A DNA stretch of 64,000 nt from Theobroma cacao (GCF_000208745.1 NC_030855.1:18837102-18901101), one strand, 5' to 3'. Numbered from the stretch's first letter, positions 31,990 to 44,483 are shown. Notes: generated by a model from the letters alone, not told the origin. A program made the numbers and translations.

Positions 31990-33640
31990 ATCTTTTGCTA
32001 GCCCAAGCCTTGCATAATGGAACGATGGTCGTTTGGGAAAGACCAGGTGGTTATGTGGAAAATAGAATAACTCACCTTTTTTCAATTAGTGAATTTCTTG
32101 TTTTCTTTATTAATATTGAAATTCTTATTAAATTAATTTTTTTAATTGATATTTTTTATTAAATTAAATATTAACTCTTTTTTATCTATCTTTTTCATTA
32201 TTAAAGCAAACTGTTCTTAATAAAATATAAATTTAGCTATATTAGAAAATAGAATCTTAATTCCAATGAATAATTATAGAGTTAAACAATGGAAAATACA
32301 TCAAGAAGGGCAAAAATGTAGGGTATCAAATAGTATTACTCGTAAATAATTATGAGGTTTACATAGATGGTGAGTTTCAATTAATTTTACATCTAACAAC
32401 AGATATATACATGGTGTGTGCAATATAAAAAGGTTTTTCTTGATTGATAGATGACTTTTTCACTTGTACAAACAAATAACATAACAAAAGGTTGACAATG
32501 CGTTATGTAAACTTTTTTTGTCCCAATTTATTTGTTTTCTTATTGATTTTTTTATCAAATGAAATCAATTTTAATCATTATTTTTTAAAATATTAAAAGA
32601 GAAGATTTGAAAATTTTAAAGTTCAAACTTTTCAAAATATGTTTTTAAAATTTTAATTCTGTATAATATAATAATAATAATTGAATTTATTTTCCAAAAA
32701 AAAGAACATAACAAAACCGAGATAGTATATAATAGCCAAATGTCGAATAATTTGATGAGAAATCTGACTTTAATTAATTAAATTTTGTAAACTTTTTTTT
32801 TTTAAGTAAATGAACTCTTGTTATACTAATTCTTTACTTACAAAAAGAAAAGGGACTTCTACATTGGTTTGAATCTACTTTGAACTAAAATCTCTTATAA
32901 GGCCCACAATTAATGAAAACTTGGATATAGAGAAAAGTGTTTATTTATATATTCAAAATCCACTTCATCTTTTATTGATATAAGATTGATAACATTGTAT
33001 ACAAGTCAATTTTAACTTGAAAAGGCCAAAAAAAATTGTAAAGAGTTCATTTCAAACATGTCTCTTACTTTTTGACTACATCTGCAATGAGCCAAGCTGT
33101 ATACCTTTCACCAACCCTCCTTAACCCTTCAAAACTCCAAAGGCAAGCTGCAACACGAATTTCTTAAGTTCAGTTTTCATTCTTATGCATTTATTTTTCA
33201 TTTTGGCTACTTGTTCGGACTCGTGCATATGCCACTGTCATTTGGGGCAATTTATTTATTTATTTTTTTGTATGTTTTTAAATTTTCTGTTGGTGTTGGT
33301 TAGCATTGAATAATTGATGGTACTTGCCAAGTTCTTGGCAAAACCGTAGCTAGAGGCTTAAAAGCAGAGAGGATCGATCGTTTTCTAAACGATGTATCTT
33401 AGAAGGCAAGCCAACAGTACCCAGATGCATTAATACATACCTTCCAATTTCAATCTCCCTAAGGACATGTCTTGTAATGCCTAGTGTTCCCATTGAAAAA
33501 ATGGAAATGGACTCTGGACCAAAAGATTATTAGTTGACAGCGATTGCTCGCATTCACACACCCTGCCTTATTATAGAAGGTTTTTAGCATCCCTGCAGAA
33601 TCACGACGTCTCTACTTCTTTAATATTATGTTTGATAAGA
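31990..33640. other. Intergenic; contains copy of CNL-upstream segment
   Basis: About 32100-32470 repeats the block at 20780-21360 (GAGTTTCAATTAATTTTACATC, and a TTTTTCTTGATTGATAGATG stretch like TTTTTCTTAATTGATGGATG). The rest is AT-rich with no recognised gene. Confidence 0.55.
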
Positions 33641-35035
33641 GAAAAAATATTGTCGAAAATTGAAGTTCATACATTACTCATAAATTTGAGACATCATATA
33701 TTGTGTTTAAAGATAATTTTTGTTTCTTTGGAGTATGAAATTTGTTACAAAAAGATTAATGCAATTATTTAATAAGATTTAACAGACTCTTTCTGAATAG
33801 TTTGCACGAACTATCATAGATATAGGTAATAGAAAATTAAAAGAAAAAAGTATTGTCGAAAATTGAAGCTGATAAACTACTCAAATAAGTTTGAGACGTG
33901 ATATATTGAGGATATTTTGTCAGAAAGTTAAGAAAAAAATAATTATAAAAAATTAAAGTTGATAAACTACTCAAATAAGTTTGAAGAGTGATAAACTACT
34001 CAAACAAATCTAGGACGTGTTACACTATTTTTAATGATAATATCTACCAGAAAATTAAGAGAAAAAGTGTTATAAAAAATTAAAACAACTCAACAAACTC
34101 TTCCTGAATAGCTACAAAATTAAAGGAAAAAGTGTTGCTGAAAATTGAAGCTGATAAACTATTCAAACAAGTATGAGGTATGATACATTATTCTTAAGGA
34201 TAATTTCCGTCAAAAAATTAAGAGAAAACTCTTTTTGAATAATTAGAAAATTAAAGGAAAAAGTGCTTTTGAAAATTGAAGCTAATAACCTATGCAAACA
34301 AATTTGAAGCGTGATACACTGTTTTTAAGGATACTTTTCACTAGAAAATTAAGAGAAAAAGTACTATAAAAAATTGAAGCGGCTCAACTGAAGTTGATAA
34401 ACTACTAAAGCAAATCTGAGGTGTGATATGCTGTTAGAAAATTAGTTAAAAAATTAAAAAAAAAATTTGTCAAAAATTGAAGTTGATAAACTACTCAAAC
34501 AAGTTTGGAGTGTGATATACTATTTTTAAAGATAATTTTTGCCAACAAATTAAGAGAAAACTCTTCCTGAATAGTTAGAAAATTAAAAGAAAAAATGTTG
34601 TCAAAAATTGAAGTTGATAAACTACGGCTCAACGGAAGTTGATAAATTACTCCAACAAATCTAAGGGGTGATACGCTATTAGAAAATTAGTTAGAAAATT
34701 AAAGAAAAAAATATTGTCAAAAATTAAAGATGATAAACTATTCAAACAAGTTTGAGGTGTAATACACTATTTTCAAAGATAATTACTGCCAAAAAATTAA
34801 GAGAAAACTCTTTATGAATAGTTAGAAAATTAAAAGAAAAAGTGTTGTCGAAAATTGAAGCTAATAAACTACTCAAACAAGTTTGCGGTGTGATACACTA
34901 TTCTTGAGGTTACTTTTCGATATAAAATTTAGAGCAAAAGCATTGTTGAAAATTAAAGCGGCTCAACTAAAGTTGATAAACTACTCAAATAAGTCTGAGG
35001 GTAATACACAATTAAAAAATTGAAGGAAAAAAGAA
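33640..35035. repeat. Degenerate tandem repeat field (about 11 copies)
   Basis: The phrase AAATTGAAGCTGATAAACTA followed by CTCAAACAAGTTTGAGGTGTGATACACT and a GAAAATTAAGAGAAAA segment recurs about eleven times (near 33655, 33855, 33950, 34140, 34270, 34375, 34465, 34605, 34720, 34850 and 34955). Spacing varies from about 90 to 200 bp because sub-blocks are dropped or duplicated. It is non-coding. Confidence 0.8.
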
Positions 35036-35458
35036 TCTAAACAAGGCTTGACTTGATTTCGTATGCATACAAAACCACTTTCTTTTCTAGCTTTCAACAA
35101 ACCTATAATGAGCTTGCTTATATAAAGTATTAACATCTTTTATACCTAAAGACAATGTAGGATAAAAACCTTATGAGGTATCATTATATGTCCAACAAAA
35201 GAGGGAAAAAAATTAAAAAAGCAAGAAGAGAAAGACATTAGTGTTTTTTTATTCTTTGTTTGGTAAGAAAGAAATACGATGAGAGAAAAATATGGATGAA
35301 TTTACATCTTTCTTTTCTTTTGGGATCTAATCCTTTCAAATTAGGAGAAAAACTACCTATTAATGTAGCTACAGCACCGAAATTACCTAACAATGGTATT
35401 AATGTAGCTACAACACCGAAATTACCTAGCAATGGTACTCTTTCAATTTTTTTGAAAC
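35036..35458. other. Flanking DNA of second Copia element, no gene seen
   Basis: Contains a local tandem duplication (AATGTAGCTACAACACCGAAATTACCTA-like, about 35360-35430) of about 40 bp. No gene was recognised. Confidence 0.45.
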
Positions 35459-35463
35459 ACGAC

Positions 35464-35878
35464 TGACAAACAGGATCCAAGAATAAGTCTAGAATTCTTC
35501 AAGACTCGAGTGAGAGTGCTGCAGAAAAGAACAGAAGAAAGAAGTTCAAGTCGAGAAGCAACAGAGCTGGACAGAACCATACACAACATAAGAGAGCATT
35601 ACCTGTACGCAACGTTTTGTTCATTAAAAGTTCTCTCTTGAATCTACACACATAAAACACACCGTTTCATTTATGTAGAGTTTAAAATTCAGTTAGTGTA
35701 GTTAGTTAATTGTATAAATTAGGATAATTAGTTTTCTACTTTTTGTTAATTGCTCATTGCCCTATGTATATAAGACAAGGTACAAACTATCTTTTGTGGG
35801 TAATTTTATTCTGAAATAGATCAGAATTCTTTCAACCACCTTAGCCTTTTTTTATTCCTATTTTTTCATATTCTGTCA
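35464..35878 (+). repeat. 5' LTR of second Copia element
   Basis: 415 bp, TGACAAACAGG...TTCTGTCA. A TATATAAG box lies near 35766. The partner is 43127-43541. Confidence 0.94.
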
Positions 35879-35890
35879 TGGTATCAAAGC
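35879..35890 (+). other. Primer binding site (initiator tRNA-Met)
   Basis: TGGTATCAAAGC abuts the 5' LTR. It matches the plant initiator tRNA-Met PBS with one change from TGGTATCAGAGC. Confidence 0.88.
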
Positions 35891-36034
35891 AGTACGACTA
35901 AGGACTAGACGAATAAGGCTTTGACAGCAAAATTTTTATTTTTTTGAGTGATGGTTTTATAGATCAGTGAGTATACTGGTTATCTTTTCATCCTTCATTC
36001 TTAGCTTTCATTTACTTGCCTATTAGCTGAGAAA

Positions 36035-37010
36035 ATGTATGAATTAAGTGAATCAACCACTAGAAACACTGCACCTAATCCACAACTCACATCACAGATC
36101 TCACAAGCTAATGATCCCCAATCACCATATTACCTTCATCATACTAACCACCTTGGTTCAGTGGTTGTAAACCCTAAACTCACCACAAACAACTATGTTG
36201 CTTGGAGTCGATCTTTTTTACTGGCCTTGTCAATCAGAAACAAGGTTGGATTCATAAATGGCTCCATTCCCAAGCCTTCAATCACTGATGATCTACATCC
36301 TATCTGGAACAGATGCAATAACCTCATAGTATCCTGGTTATTAAATTCTATCTCCTAACCAATAGCCTTTACCATCTTCTTTATGGAATCTGTTGCTGAA
36401 ATTTGGAATACCTTGAAACTGAACTATGCTCAACTTGATAATACTTGTGTTTGTAACCTTCAATACACACATGGAAGTGTAACTCAAAGAGTCAAAATAG
36501 TATATGCCTATTTTATAGAGCTAAAATGCATATGGGAATAACTAAGAAACTATAGGCCCTTGCCACATTGTGAATGTGGAAAATGCAATGCCAGTTGCTT
36601 CAAGAAATTCTCTGATCAATACCAAAAAGACATGGTAGTTAGGTTCCTCAATGGTTTGAATGAATCATTCTCAGCCATTAGGTCTCAAATCATTCTAATG
36701 GACCCAATACCAACATTGGACAAGGTTTATAGCATGGTACTGAGAGAAGAATCACAGAAAAATATGTTCCTGCAATCCCAACCTTTCCTTGAGTCTTTAG
36801 CAATGTTAGTTGCTACTAATGTAAAGAAAAAACCAAGGAAGGATTTTACTTGTACTCATTGTGGGAAGAAAGGACATGTGAAAGAGAAGTGTTATAGGAT
36901 AATTCGTTTTCCAGAGGATTTTAAATTCACTAAAGGGAAGCCTTATGTGAAGAAAGGGGCAACTGCAAAACAGTGTTACTACAGCAGTTGAACCACAGCC
37001 AGATGACAAT
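36035..37010 (+). pseudogene. Copia gag (5' part), interrupted
   Basis: The relic starts at ATG 36035 and has the Copia N-terminal pattern YYLHHTNHLGSVVV...NNYVAWSRSFLLALS. The frame is broken by TAA near 36356 and another stop near 36540. The second half (36560-36991) has the UBN2-type segment and a CCHC zinc knuckle CTHCGKKGHVKEKC. Coding sense shifts frame near 36970 and is then cut by the solo LTR at 37016; it resumes after 39546. Confidence 0.85.
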
Positions 37011-37015
37011 CAAAC

Positions 37016-39546
37016 TGTAGTACCTTGTATTTTGATACGGTGGCTAATAAAGTTTACGGATACCAATTAAGGTTGATTATTGAGTTAAAAGGGTAATTCA
37101 GAAGTGAACCTGTGAAATCTCGACCTCTATAAACACGTAACTAGAAGTAGACCCGATAATGCGAACTAGGGGTAATTTCGTAATTTCTCTTGGTAGGCTC
37201 CTACGAGTGGGTTTTTTTATGCTATTAAGGTCTAAATAGGCCTAAGGAATGAATTAATGATGTTTATGATGGTAAATAAATGAGGAAATTAAAAATAATG
37301 ATAATTTTCATGGTAGGGGCAAAATGGTCATTTTACATCTCGAGTCTAAATTTTTACCTGTTCATGAACCCGAGTATTTCTAGACTATTATGGATTTTGT
37401 CTCATTGACAAAAGAGTAAAAAGATTGGACAAAGGATAGGAAGAAGACAAAATGACCTTGTTAAGGGTATTTTGGTAATTACGTGAGAAAATGGATAAAT
37501 ATAAGGCATAAATATCCAAGTTTCTAGCAACTTCTTCAAGTTTCCAGCAGATTCTTCAAGCTTCCAGTAACTTTTTCTTTTTCCTCACCCATCCAATGCC
37601 ATTTTTCATTCCACCTCCATGAAAATCAAAATTTTCATGTGATTTTTCCTTATTTTCTTTTGATTTCTTTTTTTTTCCTAATCCTTCCTTCTCCTAACTT
37701 CTTGGGCACTGAATTTGCAGCTTCTAACCCCAATTTCCAACACATCTAAACCCTAGGAGAGAGAGAAAGAAAAATCTCTCTTTGTTCTTATATTTTCTAT
37801 TTCTACTTCACTTTCAACAACAATTGGATTTTTGGCTTCAAATCTTCATTTTCAAGGTTAAAAGGTTTTTGGTTGATCTTCATGCCTCCAAGCTCATCCA
37901 GGTTTTAATGGTATTTCGGGACTACTTGGATTAGGACCTTGTTGGTGCTAGTTTTGTCAGGTGAGTGAACTGCATTTCAAAATCATTTTGGGAATGTGAC
38001 TGTTTTGTACAAAGCATTTGAATGATTTTATACAACTTTATCTTAAAACAAGTGCCTTGGGAACAAGCTTTTGCTAAATGNNNNNNNNNNNNNNNNNNNN
38101 NNNNNNNNNNNNNNNNNNNNNNNNNNNNNNNNNNNNNNNNNNNNNNNNNNNNNNNNNNNNNNNNNNNNNNNNNNNNNNNNNNNNNNNNNNNNNNNNNNNN
38201 NNNNNNNNNNNNNNNNNNNNNNNNNNNNNNNNNNNNNNNNNNNNNNNNNNNNNNNNNNNNNNNNNNNNNNNNNNNNNNNNNNNNNNNNNNNNNNNNNNNN
38301 NNNNNNNNNNNNNNNNNNNNNNNNNNNNNNNNNNNNNNNNNNNNNNNNNNNNNNNNNNNNNNNNNNNNNNNNNNNNNNNNNNNNNNNNNNNNNNNNNNNN
38401 NNNNNNNNNNNNNNNNNNNNNNNNNNNNNNNNNNNNNNNNNNNNNNNNNNNNNNNTTATCTATGCATTTATATATATACATCTATGTTTATGAAATCAAA
38501 GTTCATGAGTATGGTATATGGTTTTGCATATGTGAATCTTGCATGTTGAACTTTGAAAGTTGCTAAGTATTGTCAAATTGGTGTTCATTGCAACAAGGAA
38601 TTTGGCTGTAGCGAAATAGACTCTCGCTGCCGCCAGAAACTCTCAATGGTGGTGCAGTGCTGTCACTTTGACAGTAATTTTGACTACTTTTCAATCAGAA
38701 CTGGGCAAAGTGGTAAACACTAAAGTTGTAGCCCTGCCTATTAGCTTTCTAATGACCTAACAAGCATGTTAATTGGACCCATATAGTGGAAGATATGCTT
38801 GAAAAACTAAACTGTATGCAAACCGAGAATGCCTTTTGCTGCAGCGAGAAACGTGCTGTCACATTGCTACCTTGCTCGGGTTTTGATATAATTTCCTTCA
38901 CTCCTTTATCTTCATGATTGAGCATGGGTCTTTGCAATACTAAGAGTCCACTGATCAATGTCCAAAACAAGGGGTTTAAGAAAGAAATTAAACCAAATTG
39001 CATTGTTTTCAAAACAAGTGCATCATGATTTCCAAATTCTTCCTATTGATTGCTTGTTCCCTTCTTATGTTCACTCACTGAGTTTTATACTCACGTTTTT
39101 AAAATTTATGTTTTCAGATTTGGAGGTAGTTGGAACCTAGTTTAAGTCGCACACATATGCTCCTCTTCTTGGTAGGTAGTATGGCATCTCAGTAGCTACA
39201 CCTTCACTATGGTCACTCCGCTGGAAGTCTAGAGTCCTTTTCGTTGAACATATGTACCTTGATGTAAATTGTTAAGATATATATATCTTAAGCAATAGAC
39301 GTTTATGTTGATTAATGTTGCCACTACGAGATGGCATGAATGACATTATTTTGAATCATAAATGTGAACATATGGTTTCTATGGAAAAGTATTGAAATAC
39401 TTGTTGATAAGAATTATGAAATACAGTTGTAAGAACGAGTGATGAAACCGATGAATGGAGTCACATAAATAGGCTTGCTTGGGCTTAGTGGGCTATGCCC
39501 ATTGGGCCCATGCACCGGTCATGGCCCGAAAATTTGGGCTCTGACA
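37016..39546 (+). mobile_element. Solo LTR of a Gypsy-type retrotransposon, nested in Copia gag
   Basis: The segment begins TGTAGTACC and ends GGGCTCTGACA. It is flanked by CAAAC (37011-37015) and CAAGC (39547-39551), a 5-bp duplication with one mismatch. Removing the segment plus one target copy rejoins gag in frame. Inside are a TATA-like TAAATATAAGG (near 37497), leader-like TCTTTC tracts, and the ending AAAATTTGGGCTCTGACA, features of long LTRs of Tekay/Del-type chromoviruses. The 375-base gap (38081-38455) lies inside, so the true length and absence of coding sequence within the gap are not certain. Orientation is inferred from the end motifs. Confidence 0.72.
38081..38455. other. Assembly gap (375 N)
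   Basis: Unknown bases inside the solo LTR. Open frames spanning it are artefacts. Confidence 0.99.
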
Positions 39547-39551
39547 CAAGC

Positions 39552-42500
39552 AAATCATGTGGAGGAGATAGGAGGCTTTAGTTCCATGTCACAGATGACT
39601 ATGCTTAAGCAGCAGGTTAACAAGTTAATGGATCTCTTAAATGAGAATGGTTTAATTAGCAATGATGGTAAGAGCACCCCTGCAAACACTCAACCCAACA
39701 AACACTCACTTGTCAATTCTGCCTTTGCAGGTATTGTCTCCTATTACCCTTGCTTCAATACACATAATAATTTGCCATTTGAATTCAAGCATGTTAACAC
39801 TGTCATGATTAAGCATGGACATTGGATCATGGACTCGAGTGCAACTGATCATATAGCCTATTCCTTAGATATTTTTCTTCAAGCCAACCCTGTAGAGAAT
39901 TATTTCGTTCAACTGCCAAATAATAAAAAAGCATTAGTTTTCCATATAGGCACAGTTAAAGTAAACTCTTCATTGATTCTGTATGATGTCTTGTGTGTAC
40001 CAAGCTTTAAATTCAATCTAATATCAATAGGTAAACTTACTTGTAGCAAGAAAAACTGTGTGCTGTTTACTGACTCACATTGTATTATCCAGGATAGCCT
40101 CTCTTGGACAGTGATTGGGGTTGCTAGGGCTACTTCAGTGTTATATCTGATGCAGGACAGTGAGCAGGATATGTCTAGATTTTGTTTTGACAAAGTTGTA
40201 AAGTTTCCTTCAGTTTTCTCTATTGATTCCTGTAAACCAGAAAACAAAATCAAAAGTTTTAATATTTGGCATTTTAGGTTAGGCCATGCACCTTTAAAAA
40301 GGATTAATGTGATCCACCAACATTGTCCAGTTGTTGATTGTTCAAATGAATTAATATGTGAAATCTGCCCCTTGGCAAAGCAAAGAAAGCTTTCTTTTCC
40401 TATTCATATTCAAAGTACAAATGCTATTTTTCAATTGATTCATGCTGACATTTGGGGACCTTGTGAGGGTCCAACTTTATCAAAATAGATATATTTTTTA
40501 ACAATTGTGGATGACTTTTCTCGATTCATGTGGGTATTCTTAATGAGAAACAAGTCAGAAGTCTCAACCATTATTCCTTCTTTTGATACATATGTACAAA
40601 AGCAGTTTAATTGTTCAATTAAATGCATAAGATCAGATAATGGAAATGAGTTTAGACTTGCTGATTTTTTCACCAAAATTGGCATAGTTCATCAGCTGTC
40701 CTATGTAGGTAACCCTCAGTAGAATGATGTTGTTGAAAGAAAACACCAACACATTCTGATGGTTACAAGAGCCTTAATACATCAGTCAAGTGTCCCTCTT
40801 TATTTCTGGGGAGATGCAGTCCTCACTACAGTTCACATAATTAATAGAGTACCTAGCAAAATAATTCACAATAAGTCACCATTTGAATTGCTACATGGAA
40901 AGCTACCATCATATGACCATCTCAAAGTTTTCGGATGTTTATGTTTTGTTTCCACCTTAACACAAAATAGAAAGAAGTTGGCCCCGCGAACAAGCAAATG
41001 TATATTTTTAGGCTATCCAAATAATGTAAAAGGGTATAGGGTATATGATCTTTGTGCACAAAAGGTCCTGATATCAAGGGACATTGTTTTTCATGAGCAT
41101 GTGTTTCCATTTCATTCATCAAGCAACAACATGCAGTCTGACGCATTTTATCAAACACATAGTATGCATGATGAATACATGGAAGATTTTGATGCTTATT
41201 CACCATATCAGCATTACCAACAGCACACAACACCTAAATTATGTTCTCCTGAGCCTTCATCATCATCTGAAACACCTTCTTCATTGAATTCAAATGACAT
41301 TTCCCTCAATCCACCCTTCAATGACAGCATATCACCTACTGCAGACAGTTTTAGTGTTGATATGAGTACTTCTCAAGAAGCAGTAGCACCAACTAGAAAA
41401 AGTACAAGACAAAAACAACCTCCTAAGTACCTTGATGCATATTATGTTGACATACCTTCACAATCTAATTCTGTTACCCTTCATCCAATAACCAAGCACC
41501 TATCAACTAAACAACTCTCACCTGCACATAAGGCATTTGCTATTGCTTTGTCCCATATTCATGAGCTAAATTCTTGCCATCAAGCTATAAACTATTCTCA
41601 TTGGAGAGAAGCAATGGACCTGGAACTGAAAGCTTTGCAAGACAATGGTACATGGCCCATAGTACCTCTGCCTTCAAATTCACATGTAATTGGCTGCAAG
41701 TGGGTATACAAGATTAAAATGAAGGCAAATGGTGAAATTGAAAGATATAAGGCAAGATTAGTTGCCAAAGGGTACAGCCAAGTTGTAGGATTTGATTACC
41801 AGGAGACTTTTAGTCCTGTAGCAAAACAGTCCACTGTTAGAGTGTTTTTTGCTCTAGCTGCTGCAAATGGTTGGTCTTTATCACAATTAGATATTAATAA
41901 TGCCTTCTTTAATGGTGATCTAGATGAAAAAGTATATATGGAGATTGCACAGGGTTATGCTGTCTAGGGGGAGTGTCCAAAAGGATCCAAACTTGTCTGC
42001 AAACTACACAAATCCTTATATGGTTTAAAACAAGCTTCCAAACAGTGGAATGCCAAACTTACTGCTTCACTTTTGCAGTTTGGATTTACTCAATCATCAA
42101 CAGATCATTCTTTATTTACTTTGAAGACTCTTACTGGAAATTTCATTGCTCTTCTCGTGTATGTAGATGACATACTCATTGGGAGTACATCTATTAATGC
42201 TGCATTAGAAGTGAAAGAGTTTTTAAACTCAAAATTCAAGCTCAAGGACCTTGGAGTTGTCAAATACTTCCTTGGACTTGAAATCATTGATATACCAGTA
42301 GGAATCTCTATAAGTTAAAGAAAGTACACTTTAGATCTCCTTGAAGAACAAGGGATGTTGGGAGCTAAACCTACAAACACTCCCATTGACTATAATCATA
42401 AATTGTAGAAAGCACAAGATGGAGAATTATTGAAGGATCCAACATGTTACAGACAGCTTATAGGCAAACTACTATATCTTACTTTTAGTAGGCCTGACAT

Positions 42501-43119
42501 ATCTTATGCAGTACAAACATTATCACAGTTCATGGACAGACCTAGTCAGATTCATTTGATGGTAGCTCACAGAGTATTAAAGTATTTGAAAAATGCTCCT
42601 GGACAAGGAATTCTAATGAAAAGAAAATCAAATCTCAAGATCACAACTTACTCAGACAATGATTGGGCTAGATGTCCTCGTAGTAGGAAATCAATCACAG
42701 GATATTGTGTGTTTATTGGAGACACTCTTGTCAATTGGAAATCCAAAAAGCAAGCTGTTGTTGCTCGCAGTTCTGCTGAAGCAAAGTATCGTTCCATGGC
42801 TTCCACCTGTTGTGAATTAATGTGGCTGAAGTACTTGCTGGCTGATTTTAAGATAGACCATGATGATCCTATAGACTTGTATTCAGATAGTCAATCTGCC
42901 ATTCATATAAGCAAGAATCCTGTGTTCCATGCACAAACAAAACACATCGAGATGGATTGCCACTTCATCCGAGAAAAGGTGTTGGTAGGTACAATTAAAC
43001 CTCTTCACATATCCACTGATCTGCAAGTAGTTGATATTTTTACCAAGGCTTTGTTACCAAATCAATTTTATAAGCTACTAGGCAAGATGAGTGTTCATGA
43101 TATTCACACCTCCTCTTGA
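39552..43119 (+). pseudogene. Copia gag 3' end and pol, single frame with five nonsense codons
   Basis: The gag tail is followed by the protease motif WIMDSSATDH (D-S-S for D-S-G, near 39826), GAG-pre-integrase HFRLGHAPLKRI (near 40270), integrase (HADIWGPC, VDDFSRFMWVF, SDNGNEF), RT (WVYKIKMKANGEIERYKARLVAKG near 41700; YVDDILIG near 42160) and RNase H (SSAEAKYRSMA, SDSQSAIHI, VDIFTKAL). In-frame stops lie at 40486, 40720, 41965, 42316 and 42406; there is no frameshift. Four of the five stops fall where Copia relatives or context indicate a CAG or CAA codon. Confidence 0.92.
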
Positions 43120-43126
43120 GGGGGAG
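43116..43126 (+). other. Polypurine tract of second Copia element
   Basis: TTGAGGGGGAG directly precedes the 3' LTR. It is the typical Copia plus-strand primer. Confidence 0.88.
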
Positions 43127-43541
43127 TGACAAACAGGATCCAAGAATAAGTCCAGAATTCTTCAAGACTCGAGTGAGAGTGCTGCAGAAAAGAACAGAAG
43201 AAAGAAGTTCAAGGAAAGAAGCAATAGAGCTGGACAGAACCATACACAACATAAGATAGCATTACCTGTACGCAACGTTTTGTTCGTTAAAAGTTCTCTC
43301 TTGAATCTACACACATAAAACATACCGTTTCATTTATGTATAGTTTAAAATTCAGTTAGTGTAGTTAGTTAATTGTATAAATTAGGATAATTAGTTTTCT
43401 ACTTTCTGTTAATTGCTCACTGCCCTATGTATATAAGACAAGGAATAAACTATCTTTTGTGGAGAATTTTATTCTGAAATAGATCAGAATTCTTTCAGCC
43501 GCCTTAGCCTTTTTTTCTTCCTATTTTTTCATATTCTGTCA
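43127..43541 (+). repeat. 3' LTR of second Copia element
   Basis: 415-bp partner of 35464-35878 with roughly 18 substitutions. It is followed by the ACGAC duplication. Confidence 0.94.
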
Positions 43542-43546
43542 ACGAC

Positions 43547-43937
43547 TGAGGTATTTCATTCTAATAAGATCTTATCTTATATCATTTTGAATTAAATTAT
43601 ATTAGGGAGGGCTATTATTTAATATATCAGGGAGGGTTTAGAGATGATGACAAAGTAAAGCTTTCACCTTGCATGATGACTCAACGAGAGAGAAAGAGGC
43701 ACACACATGACAAATTACCCGCAAAAAATGCAAGACGAAGGCAATTGTTCAATTAATTTTCATTGACAAATTCAAAAACTAACTTATTACAAAATGCAAC
43801 ATATTATTTGTTATATATTTTTGCTTTTGGATGTAATTAGAATATATATATTATTCTTGTACAAAGTTGAAACGTGTAAATTAAGACAAAAATATCATCC
43901 CGTATAATTTGAATTTTGCCAATCATACAACATTGAA
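43547..43937. other. Spacer, 3' side of dirigent gene
   Basis: AT-rich, with no recognised gene. It probably contains the 3' UTR and polyadenylation region of the minus-strand dirigent gene. Confidence 0.4.
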
Positions 43938-44483
43938 CTAGTAATGACGGGCTGAAACATTGACACGGAGAATTGAGTAAGAAGTAGACTGGTCCAAGAA
44001 AATAGTTTCGAAGGTAGCATAGCCCGTGGCATAGCGGAATTTGCCAGTCCCTGAAGCCACACTATATTCTCTGACGGCCTTAAATTGGTTGTTGTTTCCT
44101 AGTATCTGGATAGTGCTACCGTTGTAGGCCATGTTGGTGAAGACCAATGAAAAGGAGACATAAGCGTTGAGGCCATCCAAACTTGTAATGACATATGTAC
44201 CTTGGCCGCGTCCAACTGTCGCTGATGTTAGTTCCGGACCTTCTGTAACGAGGTCGTCAACCACATAAAGTGTTCCGAATTGGGTGAAATTCCAAAGCTT
44301 GCCAGGAAAGCCTACGACTGGAAGGTCAGTGGAGTTGGGACCGCCTGAGGAGTAGTCGTGGAAGTAGACAGTCATGTTGGTTTCTTTAAGTCCATCGTCT
44401 GCCTTGGCTGGGACTGAGAAAAACACCATAACTATGCCTGAAACAACTAGGAACACCAAGGAAACGTTAGTCTTAGTTTCCAT
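43938..44483 (-). CDS. Dirigent protein
   Basis: Secreted dirigent-family protein of 181 residues; the family steers stereoselective coupling of phenoxy radicals in lignan/lignin-type metabolism in the cell wall and is often defence-induced. A hydrophobic signal peptide (about residues 1-28, ending PAKA) is followed by a single dirigent domain: MTVYFHDY (37-44), GTLYVVDDLVTEGPE (70-84), VGRGQGTYV (90-98), NGSTIQI (121-127), VREYSVASGTGKFRYATGYA (138-157). Potential N-glycosylation sites are N36, N50, N65 and N121. It is intronless, as usual for the family. A TATA box lies 94-102 bp upstream. Two broken relatives lie on the same strand at 47237-47780 and about 50735-50810. Substrate cannot be told from sequence. 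Confidence 0.95.
   Translation of the reverse strand: METKTNVSLVFLVVSGIVMVFFSVPAKADDGLKETNMTVYFHDYSSGGPNSTDLPVVGFPGKLWNFTQFGTLYVVDDLVTEGPELTSATVGRGQGTYVITSLDGLNAYVSFSLVFTNMAYNGSTIQILGNNNQFKAVREYSVASGTGKFRYATGYATFETIFLDQSTSYSILRVNVSARHY

Larger units (their letters stand above)
35464..43541 (+). mobile_element. Ty1/Copia LTR retrotransposon, with nested solo LTR
   Basis: LTRs at 35464-35878 and 43127-43541 are 415 bp each and about 95% identical by eye. A perfect 5-bp duplication ACGAC lies at 35459-35463 and 43542-43546. PBS, gag, protease, integrase, RT and RNase H occur in Copia order. The gag is split by a 2.5-kb insertion (37016-39546). All of pol from 39475 to 43119 stays in one frame, interrupted only by point stop codons. 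This is a younger insertion than the Copia at 1712-6694. Confidence 0.95.

Noticed and set aside
33640..35035. CRISPR-like array
   Set aside because: Repeats are degenerate, unequal in spacing and in a plant genome; they are not direct repeats with unique spacers.
38022..38566. Open frames across 38022-38566
   Set aside because: They consist almost wholly of Ns (38081-38455) and are gap artefacts.
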